22,577 bases of DNA from assembly GCA_945890905.1 (NCBI GenBank), contig CAMDDI010000013.1:1-22577 (forward strand), given 5' to 3'. Origin of the DNA: Bacteriovorax stolpii (GTDB lineage: Bacteria; Bdellovibrionota; Bacteriovoracia; Bacteriovoracales; Bacteriovoracaceae). The position numbers and the translations under genes were made by a program. The first letter of the stretch is position 1. Each line of letters opens with the position of its first letter. Positions 7,604-14,672 of the stretch are shown here, piece after piece. The notes under the pieces were generated by a model that saw only the letters and a program-made list of their open reading frames with translations, was not told where the DNA came from and made no database searches.

Positions 7604-7815
7604 TCAGGGGATTCTCAGGGCCGTCATCCGTCGGGCGATCTGACGAAAGATAAGCCCTTCAGTCCTGAAATCCTTTAGGGCCTCAATTATCTGCTGCTCG
7701 CCCTTATGAGTGAGTACCTTACCCAATTCTTTTCTATATCCATATCTGAGTTGAGAAGGGTTCGCGAACTTTGACTACTGCCTCTTTCAGGATCTCAGGA
7801 AAGGAGGATCGGCGA
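7604..7815 (-). pseudogene. Decayed C-terminal part of a serine recombinase (resolvase/invertase superfamily)
   Basis: On the minus strand the frame 7774-7604 reads RYGYRKELGKVLTHKGEQ followed by IIEALKDFRTEGLIFRQIA and RRMTALRIP before a stop. This matches the linker and helix pattern of the large serine recombinase domain (YGYR, E-Q-x-I-I, I-x-x-L-R-x-x-G, I-A-x-x-L, G/R-I-P-T). After the stop the same frame continues KIGN, as in the usual TKxGxxW, so the gene is broken there. To the right, another frame up to about 7815 (KTRRSSFPEILKEAVVK) may be the frameshifted upstream part. No catalytic serine domain remains. Confidence 0.6.
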
Positions 7816-7818
7816 GTT

Positions 7819-8337
7819 TTAACCAACTAACCACACTGTGGCACCCATACTAATAATTCCGATGCTTAGTCCATTGAGGGGGGCTATGAGATATTTATAA
7901 ATGGTTTTCTTTCTTAGTGCTTCCTGCAAAATCTCTCTATTGAGGAAGTATAAAAGGTTAGTCGACACTGTATAAGCAGTTAAAAAAACCAGTGTTTCTG
8001 CTCTTATATCTAGACCTGATCCCTTAATTATAAATTGGTCTCGAAAGAGATCTACTGCGGCCAATGAGCCTACGAGAAAGAAGAATAGCCATAAGAGGCT
8101 CAATATTACATTACTACGTTGAAAAAACTTTATTCTTATCTCGGCAACAAAGGAAATCGCAAACAGTAGTATTAAGGACGAAATCCCGAACATAAAGATT
8201 CTAAATTCAAATCGACCGTTCGTAAAAAAATCTTTCGCAAACGATCCTCCAAGGATAAAAGTCCCTAGGGTTGTCGCAAGGATTTCTACCTTATCGTCCT
8301 TTGAGGTAGAATGAAGAAAGGTATGAAATAAGTTCAA
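7819..8337 (-). CDS. Polytopic membrane protein of unknown function
   Basis: A 172-residue protein with about four to five hydrophobic segments: TTLGTFILGGSF, FMFGISSLILLFAISFV, VILSLLWLFFFLVGSLAAV, TLVFLTAYTVSTNLLYFL and a C-terminal NGLSIGIISMGATVWLV. I recognise no family. The start is TTG at 8337, preceded by AAAAGGAAC at usable spacing; no ATG lies nearby. It is downstream of the baeRF gene with a gap of about 120 bp and could share its transcript. Its end abuts the recombinase remnant, which may mark the border of an inserted or deleted segment. Confidence 0.68.
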   Translation of the reverse strand: MNLFHTFLHSTSKDDKVEILATTLGTFILGGSFAKDFFTNGRFEFRIFMFGISSLILLFAISFVAEIRIKFFQRSNVILSLLWLFFFLVGSLAAVDLFRDQFIIKGSGLDIRAETLVFLTAYTVSTNLLYFLNREILQEALRKKTIYKYLIAPLNGLSIGIISMGATVWLVG

Positions 8338-8458
8338 TCAAAGTTCCTTTTATAAATTAGCTAATATGTCCGAGACTTAGTTGAGATCGTCTCTCTTGCT
8401 GATTACAACGGAAATAAGAACTGAAGCACCAATCGTAAAAATCTCATCTCTTCCCCAT

Positions 8459-9487
8459 TTAAGAAGCAACAAAGCTTCTACCGGTAGGCAAATATTTTTT
8501 AGGTACAACACTTACTTCTATTCCATTATCAATAGCTAATTCCACTAAATCATCTAGAACGTCGTCATCACTTGCATTAAGTTGAGATTTATTCATAACA
8601 ACATTCCCTGTATTGGGGTCGACTTCACCAAAATGCATACAATCAAGTGATACGCATAGTTGTTTGATTTCTCCGTGAAGTATCTTGGGAGCTAAATATT
8701 TAACGGAGTAAATATCATCCAGGGCCTTGTTATCATTTAAAGCTTTCATGACAGACTGGGTATGTCTTTCATTAACAATCTGAGCAAGTCTTAATCTCAT
8801 GATTGAAATAGCGTTTTGCGGCGAGGCAGTTCGAAATGAATCATCATAGAAAGCAATGGGTAGGTTTGTCTTTTTCCAAAAGGAGTCTGACTGAAGCTCT
8901 GTATAAGATTCTCCGGTAATTCCCAAGATTTTAGTTGTGCTTAGAATTGATCCTCGGACTTCCTGCTGCAAGAACTCTAAAAACTCTCTAAGCGACTGCC
9001 TATCAAGTCTAGCTGGCCAATCAGTCTTAGGCAGGATTTCTGAAGGCAAGTAACTATCAATCAGTGTTTCGCTTACTGGATTTATCCTAAATAAGCTTGC
9101 TCCACTTTCATTGAAATGAAGCAGAAGTGAATCAACATACTCGTGTGATGCGGCCACAATTGGTTTTATATGAAAACTCTTAGCGACCACGACCCTGGGT
9201 TGCATCCTCGTTGGTAGCGGAATCAGGTTAGTTATCCCGTTGTGATGAAAAATGGCCAAGGTAACTGTACCCTGTCTCAACCATCGATCCCACTCTGGAG
9301 TCATGATCTCGAGATTTGGATGTCCGCTCTTTGCCATAAGACCATTCGCGGCTTTAAGAAGAGCTGTAAAAATCTTTGCTGGTGCAAAATCGTTCCATTT
9401 AAGTGGAACGTAGAGAGATAATGCCGATTGAGAATTTGTCTTGATTCTTCTCAAATGGTCCAAATGATCGTCGTAAATATTACTCAT
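8459..9487 (-). CDS. Bacterial archaeo-eukaryotic release factor homologue (baeRF, family-3-like), probable ribosome-associated hibernation factor
   Basis: A 342-residue protein that matches the layout of baeRF family 3. Near the N-terminus is ALSLYVPLKW. Next come EWDRWLRQGTVTLAIFHHNG and PRVVVAKSFHIKPIVAASH, then LLLHFNESGASLFRI, which corresponds to the family's 'LLALS..RLF' strand. The C-terminal third has the eRF1 domain-3 pattern: GEIKQLCVSLDCMHFGEVD, a DDDVLDDLVELAIDNGIEVSVVP helix-strand pair, and a final PTGRSFVA. No GGQ motif is present, so peptide release by the classical mechanism is unlikely. The ATG follows AGGAGA and overlaps the hpf stop by 8 bp, giving coupled translation. 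Known bacterial aeRF1 relatives such as Balon occupy the A site of resting ribosomes; a similar role here is inferred. Confidence 0.78.
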   Translation of the reverse strand: MSNIYDDHLDHLRRIKTNSQSALSLYVPLKWNDFAPAKIFTALLKAANGLMAKSGHPNLEIMTPEWDRWLRQGTVTLAIFHHNGITNLIPLPTRMQPRVVVAKSFHIKPIVAASHEYVDSLLLHFNESGASLFRINPVSETLIDSYLPSEILPKTDWPARLDRQSLREFLEFLQQEVRGSILSTTKILGITGESYTELQSDSFWKKTNLPIAFYDDSFRTASPQNAISIMRLRLAQIVNERHTQSVMKALNDNKALDDIYSVKYLAPKILHGEIKQLCVSLDCMHFGEVDPNTGNVVMNKSQLNASDDDVLDDLVELAIDNGIEVSVVPKKYLPTGRSFVAS

Positions 9488-9833
9488 AAAATTCTCCTGT
9501 TGTTAATTTCGGCTTTCGATTATTTTTAAAAAGACGGTCACTCTCACGGCTCAAAAGTTCATTGAATCCATCCACTAGTTCAGCGGTAGCAATGTAAAAG
9601 TTCCGTGAAGACTTTTTCATCTTCAAGTTTTTAAACGTTTTCCCTGTAACCATTGAACTGACGGTGAATAGGTCCGGACCTGCTTGATTCGGTGAATTCT
9701 CCATCTCTAAAGTGAGAGTGACCTTGTGATCGGCCAGAGATGGAAACTTCTCTATGACTGGCGCAATTTTGTCTTTTACAATGTCTCTCGCCAGTTGAGA
9801 TGGTTCTAGGTTTTTAAACACGATTTTTAACAT
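9480..9833 (-). CDS. hpf: Ribosome hibernation promoting factor, HPF/RaiA (YfiA) family, short form
   Basis: A 117-residue protein beginning MLKIVFKNLEPSQLARD, with the beta-alpha-beta-beta-beta-alpha pattern of the S30AE domain. It includes KIAPVIEKFPSLADHKVTLTLEMEN and the final helix DGFNELLSRESDRLFKNNRKP. It lacks the C-terminal dimerisation domain of long HPF, so it is the short type that blocks the decoding centre of idle ribosomes. I start at ATG 9833, 5 bases after GGAGGG; an in-frame ATG at 9846 lies against a hairpin and has no site. It is the first gene of a two-gene unit with the release-factor homologue. The 5' leader holds a 7-bp hairpin close to the ribosome binding site. Confidence 0.85.
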   Translation of the reverse strand: MLKIVFKNLEPSQLARDIVKDKIAPVIEKFPSLADHKVTLTLEMENSPNQAGPDLFTVSSMVTGKTFKNLKMKKSSRNFYIATAELVDGFNELLSRESDRLFKNNRKPKLTTGEFYE

Positions 9834-9846
9834 GATGCCCTCCATG

Positions 9847-9864
9847 TTCCGCAGAAGTGCGGAA
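9847..9864 (-). promoter_or_regulatory. 5' leader hairpin just upstream of the hpf ribosome binding site
   Basis: TTCCGCA and TGCGGAA (9847-9853 and 9858-9864) form a perfect 7-bp stem with a 4-base loop. The stem ends only a few bases before the GGAGGG of hpf. In the mRNA it could affect ribosome access or mRNA life; it has no U-tract and so is not a terminator. Confidence 0.45.
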
Positions 9865-9951
9865 GCTATAATCAAATTCTAGATGGCTACTTGAAATTGC
9901 GAAAATGGATAAAGGATATCGTTAGGTTCGTTTTACTTGATACTATATAAA

Positions 9952-10839
9952 CTAGAGCAAGAAGCTCTTCATTAGCTCAGCAGCTACAGGGTTGGCGATT
10001 TTACGCTGAGATGAAATTAGATATAATTCTTCAGTAACGTTATCCAGTTCACCTATAAGTACAAGCTCGCCAGATAAGACTTGATTTTGAACAGTGTGAG
10101 AAGCTGCTGGAATCATCGCCATGTTATTGATGGCCATTAGTTTTTTGAGGGCCGTATCCTGAGTCTCAGCGACAATATCTATAGATAGCTCATTTAATTT
10201 TAGCCAGTGCTCTAAGTCATACCTCATTTGGCTGTCATAGGTGGGTAGTACTAAGGGCTGACAATCAAGCGATTTAGGAAAGTTTTTTCTTAGCTTTTTA
10301 AAACCTGGTCCGCCATAAATTCCAACATTTCGTTTTGATATGACTTTGTGATATAGACCTTTAGTTGCTTCAAGCTTAGGCAGAAAGTTCGTGATGGCCA
10401 AGTCAACCGTATGTGCTGATAAATCTCTCATCAGTTCTTCAAATTTGCCCTCTACCAACGAGATTGAGCAGGGAGCTATTTTTAGAGATGCTTGTGTGAG
10501 TTGGAGCATGACTTGTTTAGGAATACTATCTAGTGCTCCTAACTGAATATTAATTTTGCTAGGTTTAAGTCTATCGTGAAGGGCTTCATACATTTCCCCT
10601 CCCATCTTAAAAATATTTCTGGCATATTCAAGTGCCAGCTTTCCATGTTCAGTGAGAAGTAGTTTTTTATGTTGTCTCTCAAAAAGCTGAACACCAAGAT
10701 TGTCTTCAAACTGCTTAAGCTGGACACTTAAAGTGGGCTGCCCAAGCATTAATTTTTCGGCAGCTTTGGATATGCTGTTAAGTTCAGCAATCGTCATGAA
10801 GTAATAGAGATGATGGTAGTTAAGCCAGTACTTGTTCAT
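9952..10839 (-). CDS. LysR-type transcriptional regulator, NhaR-like
   Basis: A 295-residue LysR regulator. The N-terminal winged helix-turn-helix covers roughly residues 6-65 (LNYHHLYYFMTIAELNSISK, AAEKLMLGQPTLSVQLKQFE, LGVQLFER) and the rest is a periplasmic-binding-protein-like effector domain. The NYHHLYYF start and the following helix resemble NhaR, which in Escherichia coli activates the sodium/proton antiporter gene nhaA. No antiporter gene is in the window, so the target is unknown. The start overlaps the stop of the upstream lipoprotein ORF (ATGA), so the two are likely translated together. It ends 118 bp before the hpf start and could read into hpf-baeRF in the same direction. Confidence 0.85.
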   Translation of the reverse strand: MNKYWLNYHHLYYFMTIAELNSISKAAEKLMLGQPTLSVQLKQFEDNLGVQLFERQHKKLLLTEHGKLALEYARNIFKMGGEMYEALHDRLKPSKINIQLGALDSIPKQVMLQLTQASLKIAPCSISLVEGKFEELMRDLSAHTVDLAITNFLPKLEATKGLYHKVISKRNVGIYGGPGFKKLRKNFPKSLDCQPLVLPTYDSQMRYDLEHWLKLNELSIDIVAETQDTALKKLMAINNMAMIPAASHTVQNQVLSGELVLIGELDNVTEELYLISSQRKIANPVAAELMKSFLL

Positions 10840-10991
10840 TTTCGCTCCATAAACCCAGACTTCATCGATCTCTCGTCCATTTGTCTTCCGAACTGATAAC
10901 CTGGAAAAGATTTTTTCTCAGTGTTACCTTGTTCTAAAGAAGAACAAGAGATTAAAATGGCTGCAATAATTAGAACCAATAAATTAGACAT
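10836..10991 (-). CDS. 51-residue small lipoprotein coupled to the NhaR-like regulator
   Basis: The ATG at 10991 follows GGAGGG at a 4-base spacing. The product starts MSNLLVLIIAAILISCSSLE: a short hydrophobic signal ending in the lipobox-like LISC with the acylated cysteine at position 16, then a polar tail of about 35 residues. Its stop overlaps the start of the LysR gene (ATGA at 10836-10839). The strong ribosome site, the signal and the overlap together argue for a real gene. The function is unknown; it may be an entericidin-like small lipoprotein or a leader for the regulator. Confidence 0.7.
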   Translation of the reverse strand: MSNLLVLIIAAILISCSSLEQGNTEKKSFPGYQFGRQMDERSMKSGFMERK

Positions 10992-11332
10992 AAAACCCTC
11001 CATGCCTTACCTATGGTCTGGCTCTTTATATTCAAATCGGACCGAAGTCGTGATGACGATTTGAAGACTCGTTGTGAGTGAGCTACTCCCCATGAGGCAA
11101 TTCTAGCACAAACGCAGTATTTCAATAATCGATAAAGACGAACTGCTACATCACTTAAATAAATTCACTCAAATTGACCTCTTGAGCTGATTGAGAGAAA
11201 CCACCTTTCGTTTTTATTGGGAAGTATCTGCGTGCATTCATTTAAGTTATAGCTAGCCCACTATAAATCCATTTTAGTCACGGTCAAAAGAGAGATAAAA
11301 TCAGCAAATAGATCAAGATGAGGAGCCTAAAA
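10992..11332. other. Intergenic region between divergent genes
   Basis: This region of about 340 bases lies between the leftward lipoprotein/NhaR-like pair and a rightward secreted-protein gene, so it should hold both promoters. The only clear structure is the 9-bp inverted repeat at 11031-11065. I found no ORF with a credible ribosome site and no RNA gene. Confidence 0.55.
11031..11065. promoter_or_regulatory. 9-bp perfect inverted repeat, candidate operator or leader hairpin
   Basis: TTCAAATCG at 11031-11039 and CGATTTGAA at 11057-11065 are perfect inverted copies separated by 17 bases. They lie 40-74 bases upstream of the lipoprotein start. The centre-to-centre distance of 26 bases could suit a dimeric regulator such as the LysR protein (autoregulation) or form an mRNA hairpin. 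No U-run follows on either strand. Confidence 0.4.
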
Positions 11333-11785
11333 ATGAAGAAATTAACAACGCTAATTCTAATTTGCTTTTGCCTATCAGTTTATTCCGCAGAGGACCTAAC
11401 TAAAGCTGCGAGGTGTGACTGGGGCTACAAAAATACGTCTCTGATCCTTAATAAGAGTTCTAAGGACGCACTTTATCCAGTCGAAATTTCGTCATGGGAA
11501 CTATGCAAGCTCGCTTTTGAACCGGGTCTAAGTCACAACGGATCGTCATGGGTTATAGAATCCCTTAGTTTCCTGAAAATACCAGCAAACCAAATTAAAC
11601 CTCTAGAGATGCTAACAAAAAAAGGGCAGTGTGAAATTGGTTCCATTTTATTCCAGAAGAAATTTTTATCTTCCTATGACCATGTTGCCATCAAACTTGC
11701 AGCTGAGGGTATATGCAAGTCGTTGCCTGCTCCTTTGTTGAATGAAGAAAACGGAAATTTACATAAACAAAATGCCAAAGATTGA
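11333..11785 (+). CDS. Secreted four-cysteine protein of unknown function
   Basis: A 150-residue product starting MKKLTTLILICFCLSVYSAE, a clear Sec signal peptide with likely cleavage after YSA. The mature part contains four cysteines (in ARCDWG, WELCKL, GQCEIG and GICKSL), enough for two disulfides in the periplasm. I start at ATG 11333 because AGGAG lies 7 bases upstream; the ATG at 11318 would place charged residues before the signal. No family was recognised. The stop codon is part of a perfect 12-bp hairpin, so transcription may end here. Confidence 0.7.
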   Translation: MKKLTTLILICFCLSVYSAEDLTKAARCDWGYKNTSLILNKSSKDALYPVEISSWELCKLAFEPGLSHNGSSWVIESLSFLKIPANQIKPLEMLTKKGQCEIGSILFQKKFLSSYDHVAIKLAAEGICKSLPAPLLNEENGNLHKQNAKD

Positions 11786-11809
11786 ATGCAAGCAAAATCA
11801 ATCTTTGGC
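11774..11809 (+). terminator. Hairpin overlapping the stop codon, likely terminator
   Basis: GCCAAAGATTGA (11774-11785, including the TGA stop) pairs perfectly with TCAATCTTTGGC (11798-11809) around a 12-base loop. A T-rich run (CTTTTCCTTTTGTTTT) begins about eight bases after the stem, so it is an imperfect but plausible intrinsic terminator. Confidence 0.55.
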
Positions 11810-11925
11810 GCGCAAGCTTTTCCTTTTGTTTTAAAGAATACACCAGTTCTTTAATCAGGTTTGCCAACTCTGCCCTCTATTTCACTTTTTAAACATAGTC
11901 TAAACTTGTAACACAAGGCGGACAC

Positions 11926-12438
11926 ATGAAACTCATCTTCACACTCTTTCTTCTCTCTTCTTTCACAGCTTTTGCAAGCAGTGAATGTAAAAAACTCTCT
12001 CACTATCAATTGAAGATGGACGTGCATGGGATGAACTTTGAGAATTCTGAAACAACCAGAACTCCAGAAGGTGGAGCTTATAAGCATAAACATGTGAGTT
12101 GCGGGAAGAAATGCAAAGTTATTGAATCTCAAGCAATTATCACCAAGTATTTGCCTGGGCATCCTGATACTAACAGTTCAGGTTATGTTATTTTTCCTGA
12201 CATTAATAAAGATGAAGAAAAAGCCTTTCTTTCTTCATATGCCAGGACACTTGTAAGCGTGGCAAAAAAATGTCCTGAAATGGTTGAAGTATTTGACTCG
12301 AAGAATGGGCCTTCAGCTTTTATGAAGTATAAAGAAGGCAATGTTCTAAGTGATGCGATTAATTTCATGCCTGATGGAAGTATTATATCTTGGGTAAGAG
12401 CGACTAAAAATGGTTCTTCTAAAATTTTGAATCTCTAG
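11926..12438 (+). CDS. Secreted four-cysteine protein of unknown function
   Basis: A 170-residue product beginning MKLIFTLFLLSSFTAFASSE, a Sec signal peptide with likely cleavage near FAS-S. The mature protein has four cysteines (SSECKK, VSCGKKC and AKKCPEM), so two disulfides are possible. Other stretches (SGYVIFPDINKDEEKAF, INFMPDGSIISWVRATK) suggest a small beta-rich fold, but I recognise no family. A fair AAGGCGG site precedes the ATG. It ends 11 bp before the DTW-domain gene and may be co-transcribed with it. Confidence 0.7.
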   Translation: MKLIFTLFLLSSFTAFASSECKKLSHYQLKMDVHGMNFENSETTRTPEGGAYKHKHVSCGKKCKVIESQAIITKYLPGHPDTNSSGYVIFPDINKDEEKAFLSSYARTLVSVAKKCPEMVEVFDSKNGPSAFMKYKEGNVLSDAINFMPDGSIISWVRATKNGSSKILNL

Positions 12439-12449
12439 TTAATAACAAA

Positions 12450-13070
12450 ATGTCATTAGAATCTCGTAAGAGAAAACCCAAAGATCCTTGTTCAGTATGC
12501 TTTTTGCATAAAGATCGTTGTATCTGTTCTGCTCTCCCATCTCTCTGTTTAAAAACAAAAATTACAATCATTTTTCACGCTAAAGAGTTAAAGCGAACCA
12601 CCAATACAGGGCGACTGGCCTTGAGTGCCCTTACCAATAGTGAGATGCGCATCCGTGGGGAAGATCGTGAGACTCTAGACTTAAGTGATTTACTAATACC
12701 TGCTTATCGCACATTTCTTTTTTATCCTTCGGATAATGCTCTGGAGCTTGATACAAAACTTGTAGAAGAAAGTGATACGCCCATTCAACTTATTGTTCCG
12801 GATGGAAATTGGCGCCAAGCTAGTAAGGTTCATTATCGACATCATGAACTTAAAGATATTCCAAGGGTTAAAATTAGCACACCTAATCTGATGGCATTGC
12901 ACATGCGGGCCGAAACCACTGAAGCCGGTATGGCAACTTTGGAAGCCATTGCTCATGCATTGAAAATTATTGAAGGTGAGTCCGTGGGCAAAGAACTTAT
13001 GGATTTTTATGAATTAAAATTGCGGGCCACCCTTGAAGGGCGAGGACAGATCAAAAGGGATCTAAGTTAA
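12450..13070 (+). CDS. tapT: DTW-domain tRNA-uridine aminocarboxypropyltransferase
   Basis: A 206-residue DTW-domain protein. These enzymes transfer the 3-amino-3-carboxypropyl group of S-adenosylmethionine to uridine in tRNA, giving acp3U (TapT/YfiP at position 47 in Escherichia coli). Near the N-terminus is the family's cysteine cluster C14-x2-C17-x6-C24-x-C26. The signature region reads IVPDGNWRQASKV (residues 115-127), where most members have DGTW. FLFYPS and TTEAGMATLEAIA near the C-terminus are also typical. No Shine-Dalgarno site is visible before the ATG at 12450, and the 11 bp gap suggests the gene relies on the preceding one. The exact tRNA position modified is not predictable. Confidence 0.85.
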   Translation: MSLESRKRKPKDPCSVCFLHKDRCICSALPSLCLKTKITIIFHAKELKRTTNTGRLALSALTNSEMRIRGEDRETLDLSDLLIPAYRTFLFYPSDNALELDTKLVEESDTPIQLIVPDGNWRQASKVHYRHHELKDIPRVKISTPNLMALHMRAETTEAGMATLEAIAHALKIIEGESVGKELMDFYELKLRATLEGRGQIKRDLS

Positions 13071-13160
13071 ATCCAGACAAAATTAATCAGAATACAAAAT
13101 CATGGTCTCTAGATGTGGATTCTTGATGTTAAGATAGAAGAAACATTAGAGAATCAAATC

Positions 13161-14672
13161 ATGTCTACCAAATGGAACAACTTTAAATCAGAGGAAAGAA
13201 TCCTTCTGATAAATTATTTTTTGATTTTCATCATTTTTGCCCTGAACTTTCTAGGGTCTCCGTTTCTTAAATATACTTTTGCCGCTTATGCCCTTTTTAC
13301 TCTGATTTCGGTTTTATTTTTGGATTTAAGTGTTTCCATCAAAATCATTCTGACTTTTTGCTTTTTGGAGGGCCAGGGTCGCATCCTTTGGGAATACAAT
13401 CCGATATTCAGATTAGCATTCGACGGTATTTTAGGTGTGGCGATGATCAAGAGCTGGACCCAATCGAATAAAAACCCCAACAAAATTCAATTGCCTAAAA
13501 TAATGCGGATTTTTATTTTGCTTCATTTTCTTTGGTACGTAGTAGAGATTTTTAATATTAATTCTGTCAGCATGATGGGTCATTTGGCCGCGACTAAGCT
13601 TTATGTGTTCCCGTTTCTGCTTCTCATGCTCTTTCTTGCTAATAAAAAAACCTTCTCATTAGAGAATTTGAAAAGTATTGGGACAATTATTATTGTCCTT
13701 TTTGTTTCTGAAGGCTTGTTAACCTTATTTCAATTACAGCAAGGCGAGGGACTTCTCCTTAAAATTACACCCTATTATGAAAATGCCTTTAAAGGGGGGG
13801 TTTTCATCATGGAGAAATTCAGACCTTTTGCCACCACTCACCTTCCTGGAGCGATCTCTGTTTATCTCTTCCTATCAATAGGACTTCTTTTCTTAAGGGA
13901 AAAGTTTTCGAAAAAATATTTTGGAATTGTAGGTATAGTTATTGCTCTATCCATCCTGGTGCTCTTGATCTGTCAGGTCCGATCTGCCACGCTCAAATTC
14001 ATTTTCCAAGTAGTTCTCTCCTTGGGAGCTATCTTTTTTACATCTTCAAACAAACTTGGATCATTTTTAAAAATCTCGCTAATAATGGCGATTGCAGTCC
14101 CACTTCTGATCTATCAAATTGCCAAATTTGATTTAAATAGTAATGCCTCATTTATTAATCTTGCACCAAGTATAAGTCGTTGGGATAATGTCAATTCTTA
14201 TGAAGGTCTAAAGGCCCGTCGCGCAGGACTTATTGAAGCCTTTAATATTGCAGTCTCAAAACTGGATGCGTTCCCTATAGGAATTGGTCCGGGTATGACT
14301 GGTGCTGCCTCAAGTTTTTCAGCCGAGCAGATTCTCAATGATCCTGTTTATACCAGAAAAAACTTTTGGGGATTTGATAATTTCTACTTGAGTATGATCG
14401 TAGAATTTGGATACGGATGTATTTTCTATCTACTATTTATTTTTAGCATTCCAGTTTACCTCTTTAAGTATTTCAGAACACTCTACAGAGACAAACACGT
14501 CTACGAGGCCCGGATAATCTTAATCTGTATTACTCAGATATTTATTATTCTTCTAGGGAATTGGTGGGCGATTGGTCTCAACTACAACCCAGAATCGTTT
14601 TTCTTTTGGTTCTGGACCGCTATTGGATTCAGTACCTATGCTTTGAAGAAAGAGAAGCTTGAAGATCAGTGA
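13161..14672 (+). CDS. Wzy/WaaL-like O-antigen polymerase or ligase family membrane protein
   Basis: A 503-residue inner-membrane protein with roughly eleven hydrophobic helices and a larger periplasmic loop in the second half (about residues 325-420). That loop contains RAGLIEAFNIAVSKLDAFPI, GIGPGMTG and WGFDNFYLSMIVEFGYG. An R-x(3)-L-x(4) helix followed by G-x-G-x-G and then N-x-Y/F-L-x(3)-E-x-G is the usual pattern of the O-antigen ligase/polymerase superfamily, which joins polysaccharide units at the periplasmic face. I prefer ATG 13161 over 13113, although neither has a strong site. It converges with and overlaps the methyltransferase-like gene by 7 bp. Whether it acts as polymerase or ligase cannot be decided here. 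Confidence 0.78.
   Translation: MSTKWNNFKSEERILLINYFLIFIIFALNFLGSPFLKYTFAAYALFTLISVLFLDLSVSIKIILTFCFLEGQGRILWEYNPIFRLAFDGILGVAMIKSWTQSNKNPNKIQLPKIMRIFILLHFLWYVVEIFNINSVSMMGHLAATKLYVFPFLLLMLFLANKKTFSLENLKSIGTIIIVLFVSEGLLTLFQLQQGEGLLLKITPYYENAFKGGVFIMEKFRPFATTHLPGAISVYLFLSIGLLFLREKFSKKYFGIVGIVIALSILVLLICQVRSATLKFIFQVVLSLGAIFFTSSNKLGSFLKISLIMAIAVPLLIYQIAKFDLNSNASFINLAPSISRWDNVNSYEGLKARRAGLIEAFNIAVSKLDAFPIGIGPGMTGAASSFSAEQILNDPVYTRKNFWGFDNFYLSMIVEFGYGCIFYLLFIFSIPVYLFKYFRTLYRDKHVYEARIILICITQIFIILLGNWWAIGLNYNPESFFFWFWTAIGFSTYALKKEKLEDQ

Noticed and set aside
8377..8508. Minus-strand ORF of 43 codons from GTG overlapping the end of the baeRF gene, with a hydrophobic stretch (IFTIGASVLISVVISKRDD).
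   Set aside because: It has no good ribosome site, a GTG start and a large overlap with a well-supported gene; chance is as likely.
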